A stretch of DNA of 64,000 bases. Source: Amycolatopsis vastitatis (GTDB lineage Bacteria; Actinomycetota; Actinomycetes; Mycobacteriales; Pseudonocardiaceae). This document shows positions 49,529 to 57,748 of this stretch, piece by piece; the stretch's first letter is position 1, and every line of letters begins with the position of its first letter. The stretch is taken from the NCBI RefSeq assembly GCF_002234595.1, contig NZ_NMUL01000058.1, forward strand, positions 52,169-116,168, read 5' to 3'. The notes beneath the pieces are model-generated. The model saw only the letters and a program-made list of their open reading frames with translations, was not told the origin of the DNA and ran no database searches. Made by a program: the position numbers and the translations under genes.

Positions 49529-49571
49529 AAGCTAGGAGCTGGACCGCGGTCTAGGTCAACTGATCTAGCAT
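49529..49571. promoter_or_regulatory. MerR-type divergent promoter with 19-bp spacer
   Basis: For the leftward SDR gene, -35 TTGACC (complement of 49554-49559) and -10 TAGCTT (complement of 49529-49534) are separated by 19 bp. That spacer contains the palindrome GACCGCGGTC (49542-49551). For the rightward MerR gene, -10 TAGCAT (49566-49571) lies 7 nt before the GTG. Long spacers with a central dyad are the mark of MerR promoters. Confidence 0.75.
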
Positions 49572-49578
49572 CGCTTTC

Positions 49579-49983
49579 GTGGAGCTGGGAATCGGGCAGG
49601 TGGCCGAGCGCACCGGGATGAGCGTGCACGCGCTGCGGCTGTACGAGCGGGAAGGCCTGATGGCGGGCCCGGTCCGCCGCGACGCCGGCGGCCGTCGCGT
49701 GTACACCGAGTGGGACGTCGAATGGCTGCTGTACTGCACGAAGTTCCGCGCGTCGGGCATGCCGCTGGCCACGATCCGGAAGTTCGCGGACCTGGTGCGC
49801 CGGGGGCCGGGCACCGAACCCGAGCGGCTGGAGCTGCTGAAGGAACACCAGGAGCAGGTCGTCGCGCGGATCGCGGAACTGAACGAGTGCCTCGACGTGA
49901 TCTCGGACAAGGTGCGGGTCTACGGCGAGCACGTCGCCCGGGGCGGCGCGGGCGATCTCTGGACCCACCCGGCGGCGACCTGA
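49579..49983 (+). CDS. MerR family transcriptional regulator
   Basis: A 134-residue MerR protein. The winged helix (IGQVAERTGMSVHALRLYEREGL) and the coiled-coil linker (ARIAELNECLDVISDKVRVY) are clear. It has few Cys, so it probably senses an organic ligand or stress rather than a metal. It faces the SDR gene across the 19-bp-spacer promoter. Confidence 0.88.
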   Translation: MELGIGQVAERTGMSVHALRLYEREGLMAGPVRRDAGGRRVYTEWDVEWLLYCTKFRASGMPLATIRKFADLVRRGPGTEPERLELLKEHQEQVVARIAELNECLDVISDKVRVYGEHVARGGAGDLWTHPAAT

Positions 49984-50026
49984 CCCTCGATCCCTTGTGG
50001 ACAGCCGTTGCCGGGAGGCGGGTTCG

Positions 50027-50206
50027 TCAGTCCTCCGGCGGCCGCCGGTCGCGCTCGTCGTCGCGCTTGGCGGACCACTTGCGCAGCAGCTCGTCCCAGT
50101 TCTCCCGGTACCGCGTGAACCACGCATAGCCCAGGAACGCGGCCAGTCCCGCCAAGAGCACCAGGTAGACGACCAGGGCGGCGGGACTCGAAGCGATCGC
50201 GCCCAT
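50027..50206 (-). CDS. 59-residue single-pass membrane protein
   Basis: A short gene with GGAGG 6 nt before its ATG. It has one hydrophobic helix (LVVYLVLLAGLAAFLGYAWF) followed by a highly charged tail ending DRRPPED. It lies 46 bp after the MarR gene on the same strand and 43 bp from the end of the MerR gene. The function is unknown; tail-charged small proteins often bind larger membrane complexes. Confidence 0.7.
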   Translation of the reverse strand: MGAIASSPAALVVYLVLLAGLAAFLGYAWFTRYRENWDELLRKWSAKRDDERDRRPPED

Positions 50207-50252
50207 GGCGGACCTCCGGTACCCGATCGAGGATCGTGCCGATCCCCCGAGT

Positions 50253-50765
50253 TTACCGGGGGCCGCCGGGGCGATCAGGGCGTTCTCCGGCGCAGCCGCC
50301 GTCGTCTCCGTCCGTCAGCATGCGGCGGTTCGCCTCGCCGAGCCCGTCGGCCAGCGCGCTCAGCTGGTCCGGGGTGAGGACGTCGATCAGGAGTTCGCGC
50401 ACCAGGGCGACGTGCCCGGGCGCGGCGCGCTCCAGCAGGGCCATGCCTTCGTCGGTGAGGCCGGCGTAGACGGCGCGAGGATCGCTCTCGCACGCGCGGC
50501 GGCGCACCAGCCCGGCCTGCTCCAGCTGGCCGATCTGGTAGGTCAGCCCGCTCTTGGAGTTCGACACCGCGCAGGCCAGCTCGGCCATCCGCAGCTCGCG
50601 GTCCGGGGCGCCGGACAGCCGGGCCAGGATCACGTACTGCAGGTGGGAGATCCTCCAGTCCTGCTTGAGCTGCTGGTCCAGCCGCCGGTTGAGCAGCTCG
50701 TAGGTGCCGAGGAACGCGTTCCAGGCGCGCTTCTCCTCGGCGTTCAGCCACCGCGGACGACCCAT
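50253..50765 (-). CDS. MarR family regulator, divergent from ribA
   Basis: A 170-residue winged-helix MarR protein (MAELACAVSNSKSGLTYQIGQLEQAGLV). I chose the ATG at 50765: a -10 TACGGT ends 6 nt before it (leaderless), while the frame start 60 nt upstream lies in the operator. Two GTTCAAATT-type palindromes lie in the intergenic region. It probably represses itself and ribA. Confidence 0.86.
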   Translation of the reverse strand: MGRPRWLNAEEKRAWNAFLGTYELLNRRLDQQLKQDWRISHLQYVILARLSGAPDRELRMAELACAVSNSKSGLTYQIGQLEQAGLVRRRACESDPRAVYAGLTDEGMALLERAAPGHVALVRELLIDVLTPDQLSALADGLGEANRRMLTDGDDGGCAGERPDRPGGPR

Positions 50766-50783
50766 GTCACAACCGTACCTGTT

Positions 50784-50833
50784 GTTCAAATTCGAACTCA
50801 AGGGGTACGGTCGCTCTAGGTTCAAATTTGAAC
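50784..50833. promoter_or_regulatory. two MarR operators between the MarR gene and ribA
   Basis: GTTCAAATTTGAAC (50820-50833) is a perfect 14-bp palindrome, and GTTCAAATTCGAAC (50784-50797) differs at one position. Their centres are 36 bp apart. They flank both divergent promoters. Confidence 0.75.
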
Positions 50834-50848
50834 GAGACAGGAGCCGCC

Positions 50849-51463
50849 ATGATCCCCGCCGCCACCGTCCGCACCCGGGTGCGGGTCCCGCTGCGTTTCG
50901 CCGACGGCTACTCGGCGACGGCGGAAGTCGTGACCTTCGACGGCCTGGCCGACGGCGGCGAGCACCTGGCCCTGGTCTTCGGCGATCCCGCGACCCCGCT
51001 CGTGCGGATGCACTCCGAGTGCCTGACCGGGGACGTGTTCGGCTCCGCCCGCTGCGACTGCGGGCCCCAGCTGCGCGAGGCCGTCCAGCGCATCGACAGC
51101 GCCGGCGGCGTGCTGCTCTACCTGCGTCAGGAGGGCCGTGGCATCGGGCTGTACGCCAAGCTGGACGCCTACGCCCTGCAGGACGCGGGTCTCGACACCT
51201 ATCAGGCGAACACCGCGCTCGGCCTGCCCGAGGACGCCCGCGACTACACCGCCGCCGCCCAGATGCTCACCGCGCTGGGCATCGCCGAGGTCGACCTGCT
51301 CACCAACAACCCGGACAAGGTCCGGCAGCTGCGTGAGCGGGGCATCACGGTGGCCGAGACGGTGCCCACCGGCGTGCACGCCAACCCCGACAACCTCCGT
51401 TACCTGCGCGCCAAGGTGCGGCACACGAGCCACACCCTGACCCTGCCCGAGCTGGCCGGATAG
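50849..51463 (+). CDS. ribA: GTP cyclohydrolase II (RibA-type)
   Basis: A 204-residue GTP cyclohydrolase II, which opens the GTP ring at the start of riboflavin and related flavin pathways. Zinc is held by Cys58, Cys69 and Cys71 (ECLTGDVFGSARCDCG), and RQEGRGIGL is the substrate motif. No RibB domain is fused and no other rib gene is near, so this is a stand-alone copy. Control by a divergent MarR repressor suggests a conditional, possibly specialised use. AGGAG precedes the ATG at 50849. Confidence 0.85.
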   Translation: MIPAATVRTRVRVPLRFADGYSATAEVVTFDGLADGGEHLALVFGDPATPLVRMHSECLTGDVFGSARCDCGPQLREAVQRIDSAGGVLLYLRQEGRGIGLYAKLDAYALQDAGLDTYQANTALGLPEDARDYTAAAQMLTALGIAEVDLLTNNPDKVRQLRERGITVAETVPTGVHANPDNLRYLRAKVRHTSHTLTLPELAG

Positions 51464-51468
51464 GCGCC

Positions 51469-51579
51469 TCAGCGTCGTGAGGCGGCGGTGGCCAGCTGCT
51501 CGGTGATCTCCTCGAGCAGCTCGGTGGCCGCGTCGCCGAGCGCGGCGAGGTCGGCCAGGGTCGTGCCGTCGATCGTCAC
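51469..51579 (-). CDS. 36-residue small helical protein
   Basis: A tiny frame of Ala/Leu/Glu-rich helical residues (DAATELLEEITEQLATAASRR). Its GTG overlaps the stop of the upstream gene (GTGA), the strong evidence that it is translated. It ends next to the convergent ribA stop. Function unknown. Confidence 0.5.
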   Translation of the reverse strand: MTIDGTTLADLAALGDAATELLEEITEQLATAASRR

Positions 51580-51920
51580 AGGCACAGTTCCTCCTCCAGG
51601 GCGTCGTGGCGGGCGACGACGGCTTCGGCGAACGCGGTGTGGACGCGGAGGTACTCGTCGCGGCCGACGGCCGTGTCGGCCCATTCGTGCCAGCGGATGT
51701 GCGCCTCGGCGACGCCGACCTTCGCGGCGGCCGCCACCGTGGCGGGGGACGTGCCGGCGAGGATCGCGTGGTGCATGAGGGACGGCGAGGAGCGCCGGGC
51801 GAGCTCGGCCAGCGCGGTGAGGCGGGCGAGCTCCGCGAGCGTGTCGGACGTGACCGGACGGCGTCGCGGCCGGGGGACCGGACGCGAGTTCTCGAGGCCG
51901 TCGGTCAGGACACTGGTCAT
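51576..51920 (-). CDS. hypothetical 114-residue HTH-like protein
   Basis: A protein with an Arg/Pro-rich N-terminal segment (VPRPRRRP) and four or five predicted helices. One region (ATVAAAAKVGVAEAHIRWHEWAD) looks like a helix-turn-helix of the DNA-binding kind, but I recognise no family. It is coupled to the 36-residue gene downstream. The ATG at 51920 follows no strong ribosome site. Confidence 0.55.
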   Translation of the reverse strand: MTSVLTDGLENSRPVPRPRRRPVTSDTLAELARLTALAELARRSSPSLMHHAILAGTSPATVAAAAKVGVAEAHIRWHEWADTAVGRDEYLRVHTAFAEAVVARHDALEEELCL

Positions 51921-52036
51921 CAAACGACTCCTGGGGCGGACGCGGTTGAAGCAACCCGAACGGCGGACGTTTACCCCGGCCCAGCCGGGGTAAACGCCGT
52001 CGCTCGTGATCTCCGTCTCACCAGGTCGAGTGACTC

Positions 52037-55000
52037 TCAGCTGATGCGGACACCCCCGCAGTGCCACGGGATCCGCTGCGGCCGCACGCTTTCCAGGGTC
52101 GGGACGACCGGGGCGATCGTGCCGTCGCGGCGGAACGTCAGCTTGTCGATCGTCGTCTCGCGGTGGGTGCCGTCGCCGCCCGGGATGCCGAAACGGTGGT
52201 AGGCCAGGTACCAGTCGTCGGTACCCGGGACCTGCAGCATCGAGCTGTGGCCGGTGCCGAGGACGCCGAGGTGGGCGTCCTTGCTCAGGATCACGCCGTG
52301 GTTGGTGAACGGCCCGGCCGGGCTCGGCGCCGTGGCGTACCCGACGCGGTAGTCCTCGCTGCGGGTGTCGTCGATCGACCAGCTCAGGTAGTAGGTGCCC
52401 TTCCGCTCGACCATGAACAGCCCCTCGCGGAAGTCGGTCAGGCCATCCAGGCGGGTGATCTTCGCCGGGTCGTAGGAGACCATGTCGTCGTTCAGCGGGA
52501 CGACGTAGGCGTTGCCGTTGCCCCAGTACAGGTACGGCTTTCCGGTGTGGTCGATGAACACCGCCGGGTCGATCGCCTGCCCGCCGTCGGGGTTCTTCGC
52601 GATCAGCGGCTTGCCGGAGTCGACGAACGGGCCGGTCGGCGAGTCGCTCACCGCGACGCCGATCTTGGCCTCGGCGCAGAAGTAGAAGTAGTACTTCCCG
52701 TTGCGCTTGGCGATCGTCGGCGCCCAGGCGTTCTTGTCCGCCCAGCCGACGTCCTTGCCCAGGTCGAGGATGACGCCCTCGTCCTTCCAGTCCACGAGGT
52801 TCTTCGACGACCACGCCGAGAACTTCGTGCCGCTCCAGCCGTCGAAGCCGTCCGTGGTCGGGTACAGGTAGTACGTGTCGCCGAACGCGACGATGTTCGG
52901 GTCGGCGTTGTACCCCGGCAGCACCGGGCTGTGCACCTCGTGCGCCTCGACCGTCCACACGCGACGGTCGCCGCCGGCGCCGGTGACGGTGAACTTCTTC
53001 GGCGAGCCGAGGTTCACCGGCTTGCCGTTGTCCGGCTTGATGGTCGCGCCCGGCGCCAGGCCGAACTTCGGCGCGAGCCGGCGCAGGTCGGTGCCCGGCT
53101 TGACCGGCAGCACGACGGTCCCGGCGCCGGAGTCGATGACGGCGGGCGTCTTGAGCGAGTCGAGCTCCACCGACCGGATCGCGGTGCTGTTCGACGGCAG
53201 CGTGGCGACCTCGAGCCCGGACAGCGCGCGGTTGTAGAGCCGCACGTCCTTCATCTTGCCGGTCAGGGTCTTGTCGCTCGCGTACACGGACCGGCCGAGG
53301 TAGTTCGCCGCCGTGACGCCGCCGCCGAGGTCCGACGGCTTGATGGTGGCGTTCGCGTTGCGGGCGACCTCGACGCCGTCCAAGTACAGCACCTCGACGC
53401 CGTTGCCGACCGTGAGCGTGACGTTCTTCCACACCCCCCGTGGCAGCCCGCCGGCGCCTGCGGCCTGCTCGGTGGTCCAGTTCCCGGTCGCGATGGCGCC
53501 ACGGAACCCGCCGCTCGCCGTGCCGCCGGTGGTGAACAGGTAGCCGTTGCCGGTGCCGTCCTTCGCCGTGTTGCCCAGGCCCCACAGGAAGTACGGCGTC
53601 TGCTGGCTCGGGTCGACCAGCACGTCGGCCGACACGGTGGCCGCGCCGGCCCCGGTGAGCAGGTTGTTCGGCAGCTGGACGTGCCCGTTCTTGCCGCCGA
53701 AGGCCAGCGCGCCGCCGGCCCAGGAGACGTCACCGGCGAGGGCGCCGTCGTAGCCGTGGCCGGTGGTGTCCGCCGCGACCGTGCCCGACTTCGCGTCGAG
53801 CGGCCAGTGCGCGACCAGGCCGTTCGAGTCGGCCTTCACCGGTGCCGGGGGAGCGCTGAGCCGGTTCATCTCGGCCTGGGTGACCGGCAGGACGGTGCCG
53901 TGCCGCGGCGACGCGGGCAGGTGCGCGCCGGCCGACATCGTCCACTTGCCGGAGTTCAGGTCGGTGGTCTCGAACGGGACGTAGCCGCGACCGCCGAACT
54001 CGTCGATGAACAGGTACCACTTGTTCTCGGTGTTGGACTTGAACCCGGTCGGCCCTTCGCCCGCGGAAAGGCCGGGGCTGGTCGCCGTCGCCTTGCCGAT
54101 GCAGTCGGCGACGAAGCCGTAGTGCGGGTCGAGCAGGTCGATGGCCTTCTCTTCGGTGATGAACTTGCTGCACGGCGTCGACGAGGTGTTGTTGCGCTCG
54201 TCCTTGGTGAACCGGTAGTAGGTGTCCTGGTTCTTGATCACCGTGGAGTCGATCACCGAGTAACCCGGGTCGATCCAGACCTGCGGCGCGCTGAAGGTGA
54301 CGAAGTCGCGCGTGGTCGCGTACATCATGCGGTTGTAGCTGTCGCCGGTGTGGTCCGGGTCGTTCTCCGCGTAGAGCTTCGACGCCCAGTAGACGACGTA
54401 CGTCCCGCGCTTGGCGTCCCAGAACGCTTCCGGCGCCCACGTGTTGCCCGCGGTCGGCGGGGACACCTGGACGCTGCGCTGGCGCGACCAGTGCGCCAGG
54501 TCGGTGGATTCCCAGACCATGATCGACCGGCTGCCCGTGCGCTGGGCGGCGTCCCAGCCGCGGCCGGCGTAGATCCGCAGGTCGGTGGCCAGCAGGTAGA
54601 ACTTGTCGCCGTCGGGGGAGCGGAGGATGAACGGGTCGCGCACGCCCATTTCGCCGAGGCTCGACTTGAGCACCGGCTGCCCGTTGTTGAGCTCGCTCCA
54701 GTTCAGCGGGTCGTTGCCGCGGCTCAGCGCCGAGTAGATCTGCTCGCCGTTGGACGTGCCTTCGCCGGTGAAGTAGAAGAAGCTGTAGCCGGCCAGCGGT
54801 TCCTGGACCGGCTTCGGGACCACGGTGGCGGTGAACCGCCGGGTGGTGCTTTCGCGGCCGAGGCTGACCTTCGCGGTCAGGACGACCTTCGCGGGCGCGG
54901 CGCCGGTCGCCGGCCGGATGACCTCCCCGGTCGGGGTGATCACGGCGGGAGCGGACGACGTCCAGGTGACGCTCGTGCCGTCCGAGCCGCTCGTCGGCAG

Positions 55001-55177
55001 CGTGAGGTTGCCGCGCACGTCGTCGATGTCGGGGACGGAAAGCGTGTTCGCGGCGGCGCGGACTCCCGCGCCGGCGTCGGGGCCCGGCGCCGCACCGGCG
55101 CCGGTACTGCCGAGGGGGACGAGTGCGGCCGCGACGGCCAGCACGACGCCGAAACGGCGCGGGGAGAACAACCTCAT
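52037..55177 (-). CDS. secreted bimodular GH43 glycoside hydrolase with LamG domain
   Basis: A 1046-residue exported enzyme with a signal peptide (about 1-30). A bacterial-Ig-like segment (about 45-120) leads to a first GH43-like five-bladed propeller (about 130-450; VRDPFI, STVIK). A concanavalin/LamG domain (about 460-640), an Ig-like linker (to about 725) and a second GH43 module (about 725-1046; NADPNIVAFGDTYYLYPTTD, AIDPAVFID, FREGLFMVERKG) follow. The second module has the Asp/Asp/Glu set of arabinan/xylan-side-chain enzymes. It acts on plant polysaccharide outside the cell. Confidence 0.87.
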   Translation of the reverse strand: MRLFSPRRFGVVLAVAAALVPLGSTGAGAAPGPDAGAGVRAAANTLSVPDIDDVRGNLTLPTSGSDGTSVTWTSSAPAVITPTGEVIRPATGAAPAKVVLTAKVSLGRESTTRRFTATVVPKPVQEPLAGYSFFYFTGEGTSNGEQIYSALSRGNDPLNWSELNNGQPVLKSSLGEMGVRDPFILRSPDGDKFYLLATDLRIYAGRGWDAAQRTGSRSIMVWESTDLAHWSRQRSVQVSPPTAGNTWAPEAFWDAKRGTYVVYWASKLYAENDPDHTGDSYNRMMYATTRDFVTFSAPQVWIDPGYSVIDSTVIKNQDTYYRFTKDERNNTSSTPCSKFITEEKAIDLLDPHYGFVADCIGKATATSPGLSAGEGPTGFKSNTENKWYLFIDEFGGRGYVPFETTDLNSGKWTMSAGAHLPASPRHGTVLPVTQAEMNRLSAPPAPVKADSNGLVAHWPLDAKSGTVAADTTGHGYDGALAGDVSWAGGALAFGGKNGHVQLPNNLLTGAGAATVSADVLVDPSQQTPYFLWGLGNTAKDGTGNGYLFTTGGTASGGFRGAIATGNWTTEQAAGAGGLPRGVWKNVTLTVGNGVEVLYLDGVEVARNANATIKPSDLGGGVTAANYLGRSVYASDKTLTGKMKDVRLYNRALSGLEVATLPSNSTAIRSVELDSLKTPAVIDSGAGTVVLPVKPGTDLRRLAPKFGLAPGATIKPDNGKPVNLGSPKKFTVTGAGGDRRVWTVEAHEVHSPVLPGYNADPNIVAFGDTYYLYPTTDGFDGWSGTKFSAWSSKNLVDWKDEGVILDLGKDVGWADKNAWAPTIAKRNGKYYFYFCAEAKIGVAVSDSPTGPFVDSGKPLIAKNPDGGQAIDPAVFIDHTGKPYLYWGNGNAYVVPLNDDMVSYDPAKITRLDGLTDFREGLFMVERKGTYYLSWSIDDTRSEDYRVGYATAPSPAGPFTNHGVILSKDAHLGVLGTGHSSMLQVPGTDDWYLAYHRFGIPGGDGTHRETTIDKLTFRRDGTIAPVVPTLESVRPQRIPWHCGGVRIS

Positions 55178-55216
55178 CGTTGTCGGTTCCTTCGGAGCGC
55201 GTCGGGGACCAGCGCA

Positions 55217-55230
55217 TGTTAACGTTAACA
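55217..55230 (-). promoter_or_regulatory. LacI-type operator upstream of the GH43 gene
   Basis: TGTTAACGTTAACA is a perfect 14-bp palindrome with the central CG typical of LacI-family regulators. It lies 39 nt upstream of the GH43 start, so it would repress this gene. No LacI gene is in the window. Confidence 0.65.
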
Positions 55231-55380
55231 CGCTGCGCAGTAGCTGACCTTAAAGTCCCCGTGTCCGGTGGTCAAGCCCCGGAAGGAGGGCGCGGCCGCG
55301 AGCCCGGGGGAACCGAGGGCACCCGGGCCCGCACCGACGGCCGTGCCGGTGTCTCCTGTGGACGGACGATCGCCGCCGGG

Positions 55381-55500
55381 TCAACGCGGCGTGGTCGAGG
55401 CGGTCGCCGTGGTGCGGCTCGCCTGTTCGGCTTGCTTGCGCTGGATCGCTTCCTGGGCTCGCTGCAGCTTGTCGTGCCAGGCTCCTGAGTCGTTCATCAT
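55381..55500 (-). CDS. 39-residue hydrophilic helical protein
   Basis: A small frame, MMNDSGAWHDKLQRAQEAIQ and onward, with strong charge and helix propensity. A GGAG lies 6 nt upstream. It is on the same strand as the kinase gene, 172 bp after its stop. I recognise no family. Confidence 0.4.
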   Translation of the reverse strand: MMNDSGAWHDKLQRAQEAIQRKQAEQASRTTATASTTPR

Positions 55501-55672
55501 GGTGTGCTCCGAGGGACCGGATGTGGTGGTGCCGTGGCCGCCGGGAACCCGCGTCACGGCCGGAGGACGCGACCCGGGGGAGGGGAAGTCCGGATTCCGG
55601 CGTCGCGGAAGAGAAGTACCCACGCTTTCCGCCGGTCAACCGGGTCCGGTGTGCTCCACCAGGGTGACAAGG

Positions 55673-56698
55673 TCAGCTCGCGGAGAGGCCGGCGTCGAGC
55701 AGCCGCCGGGCGATTTCGTCTCGCGGGTAAGGCGTCCGGCGGCTCTCGCCGTGCAGCGCGAAGTAGAAGCCGTTGACGACGGTGGCCACCGGGGCGTAGC
55801 GGCGGAGGAGCGCGGCCGCCCGTGGAGGCAGCTCCGGCACCTCGCGTCCCGCCGCGCATTCGCGGACGAAGTCGTTGCGGACGCTGGGATGGGGCCAACC
55901 GCCGCGGCCGCGGTCGGTCAGGTGGGTGACGATCCAGTTGACCAGCTCGGTCACGACGTAGCTCCGGTCGTGGCCGGCGTGGTCGGCGAGGAACTGCGCT
56001 TCGGCGTCCGAGAGGTCGAACCGCGACGACACAGTGAGCCCGAAGTCGGTGAGGTAGAGCCGTTCGCCGTCGGTGACGACGTTGCGGAAGTGCGCGTCGA
56101 AGTGCTGGACGCCCTGCTCGCCCAGGAAACCCGTGATGGCACGGAGGTCCTCGTCGACCCACCCGAGCGTGCCGGGGGTGCTCAGCCACTCGGCGAGGCT
56201 CCAGTGACGGTGTTCGAGGAAGAGCACGAGGTCGGTCGAAGACGCGGCGAGCGCTTCGAGGCGGCGCCGCACGCCGGGGTCGCCGTGCCAGAACGCGACG
56301 TCCCGCTCGAGCTCCGCCCGGCCCGGTGGTTCGCGGCGCCGCCCGGGCAGGACGCGCCAGTGGTGCAGGAGCAGGAAGTTCTCGCACTGTCCTGTGTGGA
56401 CCCATCGGCTCGCCGTGCGGTGGGCTGCCAGCTCACGCCAGGCACCCCCGCCCGCCGAGCCGACGCCGTAGTGGGACCAGGGTGGCAGGCCGTAGAGGTC
56501 GGCGGTCGAGTGCTCGTGCCGCAGCTCGACGTCGGTGAGGGCGACCCGCTTGACGAACACGGGCTCGCCCGCCACCCGCAGCAGCCAGGTCGACCCGCCG
56601 ATCCCGCTGCCCAGGGGCCGTGCCGGCGCGAGGAGGTCGTCGCCGGCCTCCGCCAGCGCCGCCGAGACGCGCTCGTGGCGGGCGATCCGGTCGTTCAC
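55673..56698 (-). CDS. aminoglycoside-phosphotransferase / protein-kinase-like kinase
   Basis: A 341-residue kinase fold. GSGIGGSTWLL is the P-loop, VFVKRVAL carries the Lys, HFDAHFRNVV gives the catalytic HxDxxxxN, and LTDFGL binds the metal. The GTG start lies 6 nt after a -10 TACGGT, which points to a leaderless transcript. Its phosphate acceptor (antibiotic, small molecule or protein) is unknown. Confidence 0.8.
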   Translation of the reverse strand: MNDRIARHERVSAALAEAGDDLLAPARPLGSGIGGSTWLLRVAGEPVFVKRVALTDVELRHEHSTADLYGLPPWSHYGVGSAGGGAWRELAAHRTASRWVHTGQCENFLLLHHWRVLPGRRREPPGRAELERDVAFWHGDPGVRRRLEALAASSTDLVLFLEHRHWSLAEWLSTPGTLGWVDEDLRAITGFLGEQGVQHFDAHFRNVVTDGERLYLTDFGLTVSSRFDLSDAEAQFLADHAGHDRSYVVTELVNWIVTHLTDRGRGGWPHPSVRNDFVRECAAGREVPELPPRAAALLRRYAPVATVVNGFYFALHGESRRTPYPRDEIARRLLDAGLSAS

Positions 56699-56908
56699 AC
56701 CTGCACCGTACCTACGAGGAGGGCTCGCCGCTGCCATCCGATGAATTCTTGACGAACCAGGGTGGCGACGCGGCGACCATTGACACAGATCGCCTTCGGC
56801 TTTACTTTCGACACGCAAGACATCGGATGTCCAGCCCGGATTGCCGGGTCCGTCCGCCGACCGATGTGCACCCCTGCCGAACTCGTCGTCAGGAAGGACA
56901 CACCGACG

Positions 56909-57703
56909 ATGCCGGAATTCCCCCGCAGGACCCTCCTGCGTTCCCTCGCCGTCTCCGCACTCGCCGTCCCGGTCGTGCTGGGCGTGGCCGTGCCCGCCCA
57001 GGCCGCCCCGCTCTGGCACCCCGACCCCGCCTCCGACGGCCTGAAGGCCTTCGAAGGCATCGAGGCCGACCGCGGCAACCACCACCCCGACCGCAAGTAC
57101 GTCGTCGTCGAAGGCGACCACTACCGCTTCAACATCTGGAAGGACGACCGCGACACCACCGGCGGCGGCGACCGCCAGCGCACCGAGACGAAAGGCATGG
57201 TGCAGAACGGCACCACGCTGAAGATGCACAACGGCGAGACCTGGACGATCTCCTACGAGATGTACATCCCGGCCTCGCTGCACGGCACCAGCAAGTTCAC
57301 CCACATCTTCCAGACGAAGACGCCGTCGACCAACGGCGGCCCGTGGGTGACCCTGGACCTGACCCGCAGCGGGAGCAAGGAAATGCTCAACGCCCGTGCC
57401 TACGCCAACTCGGGCTCGCCGAGCATCGCGGCCACCGACCTCTCGCCGCTGCGGAACAAGTGGATCACCATCGAGTGGACGTTCACGCCGGGCTCGAAGG
57501 GCAAGGCCGCGTGCGTCATCCGCAACGGCACCGGTTCCGGCGCACCGGTCGCCGCGCAGGGCAGCATGACGAACGTGAACATCCCCGACCAGGGTGACTA
57601 CGTCCGCCCGAAGTGGGGGATCTACCGCTCGGTCGAGAGCGCGTCGTCCGACATCCTCGACACCTATCTGCTGTTCCGGAACTACACGGCGGCCCGCAAG
57701 TAG
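56909..57703 (+). CDS. secreted polysaccharide-lyase-like protein
   Basis: A 264-residue exported protein with a signal peptide that looks Tat-like (PRRTLLRSLAVSALAV). The mature part is a beta-jelly-roll resembling the heparin-lyase-I/PL13-like concanavalin group (YRFNIWKDDRD, FTHIFQTK, WITIEWTFTPG). It may cleave or bind an acidic polysaccharide. AGGAAGGA precedes the ATG. Confidence 0.65.
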   Translation: MPEFPRRTLLRSLAVSALAVPVVLGVAVPAQAAPLWHPDPASDGLKAFEGIEADRGNHHPDRKYVVVEGDHYRFNIWKDDRDTTGGGDRQRTETKGMVQNGTTLKMHNGETWTISYEMYIPASLHGTSKFTHIFQTKTPSTNGGPWVTLDLTRSGSKEMLNARAYANSGSPSIAATDLSPLRNKWITIEWTFTPGSKGKAACVIRNGTGSGAPVAAQGSMTNVNIPDQGDYVRPKWGIYRSVESASSDILDTYLLFRNYTAARK

Positions 57704-57748
57704 CGCCGGAAGTGGCCGGGGCCGGTCGTCCGGGGTGACACTGGCCTC

